This document shows positions 1 to 5,177 of a stretch of 5,177 nt of DNA, piece after piece (position 1 is the first letter of the stretch; every line of letters starts with the position of its first letter). The notes under the pieces were generated by a model. The model was not told where the DNA came from, searched no databases, and saw nothing but the letters and a program-made list of their open reading frames with translations. The position numbers and the translations under genes are program-made. The DNA is from Planctomycetaceae bacterium (GTDB lineage: Bacteria; Planctomycetota; Planctomycetia; Pirellulales; Thermoguttaceae), in NCBI GenBank assembly GCA_031274045.1, contig JAISQS010000585.1, positions 1 through 5,177 of the forward strand, read 5' to 3'.

Positions 1-139
1 GGGGCGAAGGTTATTTACAATCAATTTATCGTAGGGCGTTGCCCTACGCTATGATATTTTGCCCTTTCAGGGCGTTGATACAGTGCTTATAAATGTACGA
101 TGTAAAAGCCCCACAAAAAACAAAATAATCAGAAAAATT
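1..139 (+). repeat. Repeat cassette copy 1 (small stem-loops), upstream of nadE
   Basis: This copy is cut at its left edge by the window start. It contains a perfect stem-loop at 30-48 (8-bp stem CGTAGGGC, loop GTT) and a second at 61-73 (GCCCT, loop TTC, AGGGC), followed by GTTGATAC at 74-81. The reverse complement of 4814-4966 matches nearly the whole stretch. The differences are a few substitutions, one 1-bp indel near 27, a 13-bp duplication present only in copy 2, and a diverged spacer at 88-98. The conserved part continues through CCCCACAAAAAAC (109-121) and AATAATCAG (124-132), ending about 40 bp before the nadE start. No transposase is nearby. It could be a REP/MITE-like element or a shared 5' regulatory/leader segment; sequence alone does not decide. 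Confidence 0.85.
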
Positions 140-177
140 AAAAATCTTAAATCAAAAATCTTAAATTAAAAATTGAC
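140..177 (+). repeat. 14-bp AT-rich tandem repeat in the nadE leader
   Basis: The unit AAAAATCTTAAATC (140-153) is repeated at 154-167 with one change (final T), and a partial third unit AAAAATTGAC follows directly before the ATG. No purine-rich Shine-Dalgarno sequence lies within 15 bases of the start, so initiation probably relies on an unstructured A-rich leader. No convincing -35/-10 pair was identified between copy 1 of the repeat and the gene. Confidence 0.7.
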
Positions 178-2172
178 ATGAGTTGTTATGGTTTTTTTCG
201 GGTTGCGGCTGCGGTTCCGTCTGTTGTGGTTTCTGATTGTGAATTTAATTTTCGTGAGATTGTGAAGTTGGTTGAGCGTGCGCATGATTTGGATGTGCAA
301 TTTGTTCTTTTTCCTGAGTTATCTTTAACGTCTTATTCTTGTGGTGATTTATTTTTTCAGCGGACGTTGATTTCTGGGGCGGAGCGGTCGGTTGTTGATT
401 TGTTGTCGGCGACGAAGGATTTTCCGGTTTGTTTTATTGTTGGGGTGCCGGTCGAGCATAACGCGAAATTATATAATTGTGCGGTGGTCTGTTTTGGGGG
501 GCGTATTCTTGGGATTGTGCCGAAAACTTTTTTGCCCAATTATTCCGAGTTCTACGAAAAACGGTGGTTTCAAGCATACAATTTAAACAACGTAACGGAC
601 AAGATTGAGTATGCGGGCAATGATACTTTATTTGGTACGAATATTCTTTTTGATTTTTGTGATGCCAAGTTTGCGGTTGAGATATGTGAGGATGTCTGGT
701 CGGTTATTCCGCCGAGTTCGTGTCATGCGATAGCTGGTGCGTCGCTTATTTTTAACCTCTCCGCCAGCAACGAGCTGATCAGTAAACGTCAATATGTTAA
801 GTCGCTCATCGCACAACAATCTGCCCGATGCCAAGCCGGATATGTTTACGCTTCCGCCGGATTTGGCGAATCGACTACCGATGTCGTCTACACGGGCAAC
901 GCATACATTTACGAAAACGGCAAATTGCTCGCCGAATCGGAACGCTTCAAACTCGAACGTCAATTGATTGCGGCGGATATTGATGTTGAGCTTCTTGCGA
1001 GTGAGCGGTGTAAGAATACAACGTTTTTTTGTGAGCCGTTGGGTGAGGTGAAGAGGCGGTATGAGGTTGTTGATGTAAATTTGAAACCGAGTGTATCGCA
1101 AGGAAAGTTGATGCGTAAAATTTGTCCTACGCCGTTTATTCCTGCGACGGATAATTATGATGAGAGTTGTTGTGAAATATTTTCGATTCAAGTTGCGGGT
1201 CTGGCAAAACGTCTTATTCATACGGGTGTCAAGTCTTTGATTTTGGGGGTTTCCGGCGGCTTGGATTCGACGTTGGCGTTGTTGGTGTGTGTCAAAACAG
1301 CCGACAAGTTGGGATTGCCGAGACGAATGATTTGCGGAGTGACGATGCCGGGCTTCGGAACTTCAAAAAGAACTCACGCCAACGCGATTCTATTGATGAA
1401 GTCGTTAAATATTGAGATGAAAGAGATCAATATATCAGCGGCGTGCGAGCAACATTTTCGCGATATTGAGCATGACCCAAATATTCACGATGTCACATAC
1501 GAGAACACTCAAGCGAGAGAGCGAACGCAGATTTTAATGGACTTGGCAAATCAGATGAACGGGTTGGTGGTTGGAACCGGCGACATGTCGGAGTTAGCGT
1601 TGGGATGGACAACTTATAACGGAGATCAAATGTCAATGTACGGTGTCAACGCAGGGATACCGAAAACATTGGTGCGGCATCTGGTTAAATGGGTCGCGGA
1701 AAATCAAATCGACGAAATCGCAAAAAGAACTCTGTACGATATTCTTGACACGCCGGTCAGTCCTGAGTTGTTGCCGACGGACGCTCACGGCAAGACGACG
1801 CAATTTACCGAAGATTTAGTTGGTCAATATAGACTGCATGACTTTTTTTTGTTCTATGTTTTGCGTTATGGATTCACGCCGGGCAAAATTTATTTTTTGG
1901 CAAATAGCGCGTTTGGCAACGAGTACAGCGGCGATGAAATTTTGAAGTGGCTGGAGGTTTTTTACCGCCGTTTTTTTGGTCAACAATTCAAACGGAGTTG
2001 TATGCCGGATGGCGCAAAAGTCGGCTCGGTCAACTTGTCGCCGCGAGGAGATTGGCGAATGCCCAGCGATGCTGCCGCAAACTTGTGGCTAAAAGAAATT
2101 GAGCAATTAAAATCAAACGAACAGCCAAAGAAGCACAAGAACCACACAAGAAAAAAACTGAACGAAAGCTGA
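178..2172 (+). CDS. nadE: Glutamine-dependent NAD+ synthetase (EC 6.3.5.1)
   Basis: This cytoplasmic enzyme catalyses the last step of NAD+ synthesis: deamido-NAD+ + ATP + glutamine gives NAD+ + AMP + PPi + glutamate. The protein has 664 residues, close to other two-domain NadE proteins. Residues ~5-300 are the nitrilase-fold glutaminase domain, with a Glu-Lys-Cys triad visible as E47 (FPELS), K116 (VPKTFLPNY) and C170 (VEICEDVW). Residues ~330-640 are the ATP-pyrophosphatase synthetase domain, with the P-loop SGGLDST (359-365), YENTQARER (441-449), GTGDMSELALGW (466-477), SPELLP (528-533) and a conserved C-terminal block at ~603-632 (KRS, SPRGDWRMPSDA). The start is chosen because the family-typical YGFxRVAAAVP begins immediately after it. 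The last ~20 residues are Lys/Asn-rich and do not look like family sequence. The gene stands alone and converges on the WD40 gene. Ammonia channelling between the domains is known for the family and not shown here. Confidence 0.97.
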   Translation: MSCYGFFRVAAAVPSVVVSDCEFNFREIVKLVERAHDLDVQFVLFPELSLTSYSCGDLFFQRTLISGAERSVVDLLSATKDFPVCFIVGVPVEHNAKLYNCAVVCFGGRILGIVPKTFLPNYSEFYEKRWFQAYNLNNVTDKIEYAGNDTLFGTNILFDFCDAKFAVEICEDVWSVIPPSSCHAIAGASLIFNLSASNELISKRQYVKSLIAQQSARCQAGYVYASAGFGESTTDVVYTGNAYIYENGKLLAESERFKLERQLIAADIDVELLASERCKNTTFFCEPLGEVKRRYEVVDVNLKPSVSQGKLMRKICPTPFIPATDNYDESCCEIFSIQVAGLAKRLIHTGVKSLILGVSGGLDSTLALLVCVKTADKLGLPRRMICGVTMPGFGTSKRTHANAILLMKSLNIEMKEINISAACEQHFRDIEHDPNIHDVTYENTQARERTQILMDLANQMNGLVVGTGDMSELALGWTTYNGDQMSMYGVNAGIPKTLVRHLVKWVAENQIDEIAKRTLYDILDTPVSPELLPTDAHGKTTQFTEDLVGQYRLHDFFLFYVLRYGFTPGKIYFLANSAFGNEYSGDEILKWLEVFYRRFFGQQFKRSCMPDGAKVGSVNLSPRGDWRMPSDAAANLWLKEIEQLKSNEQPKKHKNHTRKKLNES

Positions 2173-2185
2173 CACGTGCGGAAAA

Positions 2186-2355
2186 GGACTGGAACGCGGG
2201 CGTCCCGCCCGCCTCTGTGCGTAATAGAACCAAAAAAGTTTGAACTGAACGCCAAGATGTGTCGGCGAATGTCCTCCGACACGTCTTGGCGTTCCTTCCA
2301 AACTCGTTCGGTTTCCTAATGCACAGAGGCGGGCGGGACACCCGCGTTCCAGTCC
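2186..2355. repeat. 170-nt foldback (80-nt inverted-repeat arms, 10-nt loop)
   Basis: Arms 2186-2265 and 2276-2355 pair without any indel around the loop CGAATGTCCT (2266-2275). By hand count the outer 35 bp match at 34 positions, the middle 26 at 15, and the inner 19 at 18. The two mismatches in the outer and inner blocks would be G-U wobbles in RNA of one strand or the other. The outer arm begins GGACTGGAACGCGGG and contains its own GCGGGC/GCCCGC palindrome. It starts 13 bp after the nadE stop and lies 144 bp from the WD40 stop, so it could stop or stabilise both convergent transcripts. There is no U-run typical of an intrinsic terminator. No target-site duplication or transposase is visible; a MITE-like or REP-type origin is inference. 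Confidence 0.85.
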
Positions 2356-2357
2356 GC

Positions 2358-2411
2358 GCCGCTTCGCGGCAATTGTCGGCTACGCCGACGCAACCGCACG
2401 GCGGTCGGTTG
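2358..2411. repeat. Cluster of three small GC-rich hairpins
   Basis: Directly after the foldback lie GCCGC-TTC-GCGGC (2358-2370), GTCGGC-TAC-GCCGAC (2375-2389) and a longer-loop hairpin pairing CAACCG (2391-2396) with CGGTTG (2406-2411). The first two have 3-nt loops, like the stem-loops of the repeat cassettes at the window ends. The rest of the intergenic stretch to 2499 holds only a weak 8-bp inverted repeat (TTACGTTA at 2418-2425 with TAACGTAA at 2472-2479) and no supportable gene. Confidence 0.6.
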
Positions 2412-2499
2412 ATCACCTTACGTTATCAACACGATTCTCGCCCCATTTCGTCGGTAACAAGCCCCCGCCGCTAACGTAACTTGTATGTCGAGCGATTCT

Positions 2500-4740
2500 T
2501 TATTTTAGTCCGTTCCAGAGGAATGTTTTTGTGCCGCCGGAGGTGATTATTTTTGAGCCGTCGTTGTTGAAGGAGATTGATTTGATTGGTTCGTATTCGA
2601 CTTTTTGTAGTAGATTTTTTACCCAGCCGTTTGCGGCGTTTTCGGTATTTTTTTGTGCTTGTTCGGGAATTTGGACAAATGTTTTTTCCGCTTTCCAACT
2701 TGACGTATTCCAAACAACAACCACACCATCAACTCCACCCGATAACAAATACTTCCCATCCGGCGAAACTGCCAACGCCGCCGGAACATCACGAAGTCCC
2801 GATAACGTCGCAACACACTTCTTCTCACTCAACTTCCAAATTGAAATATTTTTGCTCTCCTCGCCCACTGCAAACCAATCACCATTTGTCCCGATAGCAA
2901 GCGATACTAATTCCGCGCGTTTGTCTTCTTGAATTGATTCGTTCCAAATGGTGTGTTGACTTGGGCTGTTCCAAACTCGAATCGTTTTATCTTTGGAGAC
3001 GGAGATTACTTTTGACATGTCGGGCAAAACCGCGATGCCTGTTATTTTGTCTGTATGACCGACTGATACGCCGTCGGATTGTCTGGTTTCCATGTTCCAA
3101 GTTATGAACGATTTGTCTTCGCTTGCGGAGAAGAGCCGCCGACCGTCTTTTGAAAAAGACAAATCAGTTATCGTTCCGCTATGTCCTTTGAAAGTAGCCA
3201 AGTGCCGCCCGTCCTTCGGCTGCAACAAAACAATCGTCTTGTCCGCCGAACCAATCGCAATCACTGACGACAACGGCGAAAATGCCACCGCCGTCAGCGG
3301 CGACGTATGCGAAAAAGAATAAGAAACATCACCACGCACCAAATTCCAAACAACACCAGAACCATCACCGCCAACCGAAACCGCCAACACTGAATCCACA
3401 AAAAATCTACACTTGTTACCTTTTGGCAAATTCGGTTTGTCCGGTGATTTTGAGCTGTCGTTGCTCAAATTTGCGTTGAGGAACATCAACGGCTTTTCTT
3501 CTTTCGGCAATTGCGGGAATGGATTTCTAGCTTTTGGTTGGGGGTATTTTGGCGGTTTGAATCCGAGTGATTCCGTTTTAACGGCTGCTGTTATTTTGCC
3601 GTTTGAAGTGACGAACGAGTAGGCTGTTTTAGGGCTGATTGATGCTCGTGTTATTGCTTGTCCGGTGTCTGTACTGACAATTTGACTGCCGTCTTTTACG
3701 TTCCATTGGGCGATTGTTTTGTCGATTGACGCGGTGTAAACGGTCTCCGAATCGGGCGCAAAACAGACGAATGATACCTCCGCTTTATGACCAGCCAGAC
3801 GCTGCAAAATCTGATATTTTGATTTATCATCTTTCACGCTTTTTGTATCTTTTGCGGCGGGCGGCGATGGTTTGGGCGGCGTGTTTTTTGCACTTTTATC
3901 TGTGCTTTTGTCGGTGCTTTTATCCGGTTTTTGATTCGTTTTTTGATTCGGTTTCTTTGGGGCAATATTTGCGTTGGGATTCCAGATATACGCGCTTCTA
4001 TCGGTCGAGCCGGACACAATATTTTCATCACGATGGTCAAAAGCAACAGACTTGACCGATGATCGATGACCGTAAAAAGTATAGATCAATTTACCGCTAT
4101 CAACAGACCAAATTGAAACAGTAGCATCATGCGAAGCGAGAGCAACACGATCACTGTTGTTTGAGAAAGTAATATCGTTGATTGCGCGGCTGTGTGTTTT
4201 TAGTTCTTTGTGCAATTTTTTTGAGTTGAGTTCAAAAATTCCGGCGTTGCCGTTTTCGAGACCGACTGCTGCGTATTTACCGTCGGGGCTGATTTCTACT
4301 GCGGTTATAATGTCAACAAATTGCGGGAATCTTGATAGTTCTTTGCCCGTTTTGCCGTCACAAACAATCAAATTCTTATCACGCCCCGCAACCAAAATCA
4401 AACCGCCATCCGGCGAAAACGACAAAGCCGAAATAACCCCGCGCAACTGATTCCGCCAAATCTCCTTGCCGGTATCAAGCTCCGACAAAATAAGAAAACG
4501 CTCAGCTCCGCCAACCACAACAAAATTACCATCAGGACTAATCGACACCGCGTTCGCGTTCATCTTGTGTTCGGCAATCAATCTGACTTGACCCGCATCC
4601 AATACACGCGCCTCCTCCGCAAAACAAATTTGCACAAAAAAAGACAAAGGCAAAAACAGTGACAGAGACACAAACACAAACAAAGACACAAACAAAGACA
4701 AAGTCACAAACAGAAACGAAAAGACAAAACGGGAAATCAT
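2500..4740 (-). CDS. Predicted exported multi-blade WD40 repeat protein, function unknown
   Basis: The 746-residue protein opens with a signal-peptide-like segment: R4, then an unusually long hydrophobic stretch at ~5-36, and a plausible signal peptidase I site after CFA (residue 41). The remainder reads as about 14 WD40-type blades. Well-formed ones carry GH plus D-K-T-I-x-x-W-like motifs: GH at 224, 317, 519 and 561, and SASEDKSFITW, SVSKDKTIRVW and SGSTDRSAYIW. SPDG turns occur near 68, 109, 151 and 659. A Lys/Pro/Thr-rich linker (~257-308) interrupts the first half and a Pro/Lys-rich linker (~391-445) separates the halves, consistent with two seven-bladed propellers. No catalytic domain, kinase fusion or C-terminal anchor is seen. 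WD40 propellers usually act as protein-binding scaffolds, so a periplasmic or surface binding role is inference. The ATG at 4740 is the only one before residue 60; no clear Shine-Dalgarno precedes it. Confidence 0.93.
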   Translation of the reverse strand: MISRFVFSFLFVTLSLFVSLFVFVSLSLFLPLSFFVQICFAEEARVLDAGQVRLIAEHKMNANAVSISPDGNFVVVGGAERFLILSELDTGKEIWRNQLRGVISALSFSPDGGLILVAGRDKNLIVCDGKTGKELSRFPQFVDIITAVEISPDGKYAAVGLENGNAGIFELNSKKLHKELKTHSRAINDITFSNNSDRVALASHDATVSIWSVDSGKLIYTFYGHRSSVKSVAFDHRDENIVSGSTDRSAYIWNPNANIAPKKPNQKTNQKPDKSTDKSTDKSAKNTPPKPSPPAAKDTKSVKDDKSKYQILQRLAGHKAEVSFVCFAPDSETVYTASIDKTIAQWNVKDGSQIVSTDTGQAITRASISPKTAYSFVTSNGKITAAVKTESLGFKPPKYPQPKARNPFPQLPKEEKPLMFLNANLSNDSSKSPDKPNLPKGNKCRFFVDSVLAVSVGGDGSGVVWNLVRGDVSYSFSHTSPLTAVAFSPLSSVIAIGSADKTIVLLQPKDGRHLATFKGHSGTITDLSFSKDGRRLFSASEDKSFITWNMETRQSDGVSVGHTDKITGIAVLPDMSKVISVSKDKTIRVWNSPSQHTIWNESIQEDKRAELVSLAIGTNGDWFAVGEESKNISIWKLSEKKCVATLSGLRDVPAALAVSPDGKYLLSGGVDGVVVVWNTSSWKAEKTFVQIPEQAQKNTENAANGWVKNLLQKVEYEPIKSISFNNDGSKIITSGGTKTFLWNGLK
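3817..3972 (-). other. Linker-coding segment with 12-bp tandem repeats
   Basis: This stretch encodes residues ~257-308 of the WD40 protein, a charged low-complexity insert rich in Lys, Pro, Thr, Ser and Asp. At 3890-3949 the DNA shows a 12-bp period (five units related to GTGCTTTTGTCG and GTTTTTTGATTC), giving the tetrapeptide series NQKT/NQKP followed by DKST, DKST and DKSA. The insert sits between a complete WD blade ending SAYIW and the next blade starting near residue 309, so it probably forms a flexible surface loop or interdomain tether. In-frame slippage could change its length. Confidence 0.7.
4618..4740 (-). other. Signal peptide region encoded by low-complexity DNA
   Basis: Residues 1-41 form the predicted export signal. 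Between about 4640 and 4735 the + strand is almost free of T and consists of imperfect ACAAAG/ACAAAC hexamers, so the coding strand repeats TTTGT/CTTTGT and yields alternating Ser/Leu/Phe/Val. The hydrophobic stretch of roughly 32 residues is longer than most signal peptide cores, so an uncleaved N-terminal membrane anchor is the alternative. No lipobox cysteine pattern is present: C39 lies in QICFA and lacks the usual L-A/S-G/A context. Confidence 0.7.
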
Positions 4741-4813
4741 GTTTTTGTTTTTTTGAGTTAAAGTTAAGGCTTCCGGTCGTGGAAAAGATTTTTTTACCGC
4801 AACGTTCGCAAGA
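4741..4813 (-). other. AT-rich leader of the WD40 gene
   Basis: This is the stretch between the WD40 start codon and the end of repeat copy 2. Read on the minus strand, the 20 bases before the ATG are almost only A, C and T (an A-rich run) with no Shine-Dalgarno motif. No promoter with a convincing -35/-10 spacing was found. It does not share the 14-bp tandem repeat of the nadE leader; similarity between the two upstream regions ends at 4814. Confidence 0.5.
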
Positions 4814-4974
4814 AATATTCCTGATTATTTCGTTTTTTGTGGGGCATTTACATAGTGCCTTTTCTCAAGCACTGTATCAATACAATGTATCAACGCCCTG
4901 AAAGGGCAAAATATCATAGCGTAGGGCAACGCTCTACGATAATTGATTATAAATAACCTTCGCCCCAACGGGGC
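4814..4974 (-). repeat. Repeat cassette copy 2 (three stem-loops), upstream of the WD40 gene
   Basis: This is an inverted copy of 1-139. Read on the minus strand, it has stem-loop 1 (GCCCC-GTT-GGGGC, 4962-4974), a 23-nt linker, stem-loop 2 (4920-4938, one G-T wobble in the 8-bp stem) and stem-loop 3 (GCCCT-TTC-AGGGC, 4895-4907). Next come GTTGATAC, a conserved CCCCACAAAAAAC block and AATAATCAG, ending 73 bp before the WD40 start. It differs from copy 1 by a 13-bp tandem duplication that repeats GTATCAA (4874-4880 and 4887-4893). Both genes therefore have the same element, in the same orientation relative to themselves, just upstream. Confidence 0.85.
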
Positions 4975-4991
4975 AACAATACCAGACCAAG

Positions 4992-5055
4992 CGGAAGTTT
5001 TTAGTTTTCAGTTTTAATATAATTCTTACAGAAAATTCACTACTAAAAACTTCCG
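4992..5055. repeat. 14-bp perfect inverted repeat in the AT-rich spacer
   Basis: CGGAAGTTTTTAGT (4992-5005) and its exact reverse complement (5042-5055) enclose 36 AT-rich bases. Weaker symmetry continues outward to the GGGGC/GCCCC stem-loops of copies 2 and 3. The centre, 5023.5, is the symmetry axis of the whole copy 2/copy 3 pair. It lies upstream of the WD40 gene and, by inference, upstream of a rightward gene beyond the window, so an operator-like or recombination-site role is possible but unproven. Nothing else was seen in 4975-5070. Confidence 0.7.
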
Positions 5056-5070
5056 TTGTTGTTGATATTA

Positions 5071-5177
5071 TTGGGGCGTTGCCCCGAGTGGTGTTTGTGA
5101 ATCCCTTTCGTAGGGCGTTGCCCTACGCTAATGTAGAGACGCAATGCATTGCGTCTCTACTTTCAGGGCGTTGATAC
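5071..5177 (+). repeat. Repeat cassette copy 3, cut by the window end
   Basis: This copy has the same orientation as copy 1. Stem-loop 1 is GGGGC-GTT-GCCCC (5073-5085), followed by a 23-nt linker whose sequence has diverged from copy 2, then stem-loop 2 (5109-5127, perfect 8-bp stem, loop GTT). The left arm of stem-loop 3 is missing and a 28-bp palindrome stands in its place, after which TTTCAGGGCGTTGATAC (5161-5177) resumes the family sequence. The remainder lies outside the window. Confidence 0.82.
5133..5160. repeat. Perfect 28-bp palindrome inside repeat copy 3
   Basis: GTAGAGACGCAATG is followed immediately by its exact reverse complement with no spacer. Compared with copies 1 and 2, about 13 bases (the left arm of stem-loop 3 and its lead-in) have been replaced by the palindrome plus two bases. 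Similar short perfect palindromes are dispersed in many bacterial genomes; that general resemblance is from memory and no family is assigned. Confidence 0.9.

Noticed and set aside
65..93. Promoter candidate with TATAAA at 88-93
   Set aside because: The -35 position at 17-bp spacing (TTTCAG) is poor, and the TATAAA falls in the spacer that differs in copy 2.
628..1221. 197-residue open frame on the minus strand
   Set aside because: It lies wholly inside nadE, whose catalytic motifs are unambiguous; the translation is low-complexity and resembles no family.
2186..2355. Foldback as a classical intrinsic terminator
   Set aside because: There is no U-run after the stem on either strand and the stem is far longer than usual; a termination role stays possible but is not annotated.
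2030..2416. 128-residue minus-strand open frame across the foldback
   Set aside because: It overlaps the end of nadE and reads through inverted-repeat DNA; the sequence is Arg/Cys-rich with no recognisable domain.
2259..2474. 71-residue + strand open frame in the central intergenic region
   Set aside because: It is composed of the right foldback arm and the hairpin cluster; no ribosome binding site or domain supports it.
178..4740. nadE plus WD40 protein as an NAD-linked defence or signalling system
   Set aside because: The genes are convergent, NadE is an intact biosynthetic enzyme, the WD40 protein is predicted to be exported, and no effector domain such as TIR or SIR2 is present.
4618..4740. 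Lipoprotein signal peptide
   Set aside because: C39 is preceded by VQI rather than a lipobox-like LAG/LSA; a type I signal peptide or an uncleaved anchor fits better.
1..5177. Palindromic repeats as a CRISPR array
   Set aside because: The three copies are dispersed over 5 kb, one is inverted, there are no regular spacers, and no cas gene is present.

Overview
The window holds two complete, convergent protein genes surrounded by palindromic repeats. Positions 178-2172 (+) encode a glutamine-dependent NAD+ synthetase (nadE), a housekeeping enzyme with all its catalytic motifs. Positions 2500-4740 (-) encode a predicted exported protein of about 14 WD40/beta-propeller blades, function unknown. 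No RNA genes, CRISPR array, transposase or recognisable defence operon were seen. The two genes converge and share no evident pathway, so nothing suggests they work together.

Organism: a bacterium of moderate GC content. A long secreted WD40 protein, Lys/Pro/Thr-rich linkers, start sites without a clear Shine-Dalgarno sequence and abundant GC-rich foldback repeats fit Planctomycetota best. The NadE N-terminus also resembles Bacteroidota enzymes from memory, so that phylum is the main alternative. This is inference, not a taxonomic call.

Layout: 1-139 is a repeat cassette of small stem-loops (copy 1, cut by the window start), followed by an AT-rich leader with a 14-bp tandem repeat and then nadE. 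Between the gene ends (2173-2499) lies a 170-nt foldback with 80-nt arms and a 10-nt loop, then a cluster of three small hairpins. Beyond the WD40 start, 4741-4813 is an AT-rich leader, 4814-4974 is repeat copy 2 (inverted relative to copy 1), 4975-5070 is an AT-rich spacer with a 14-bp inverted repeat, and 5071-5177 is repeat copy 3, cut by the window end and carrying a perfect 28-bp palindrome.

The most interesting signal is the repeat family. Copies 1 and 2 have the same orientation relative to the gene they precede, and their similarity continues into both 5' leaders, so two unrelated genes share a paralogous upstream region. Copies 2 and 3 are mirror images about position 5023.5: stems and spacing are kept while the linker sequence has diverged. 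This looks like a dispersed REP/MITE-like or structured regulatory element. No new protein system could be supported.
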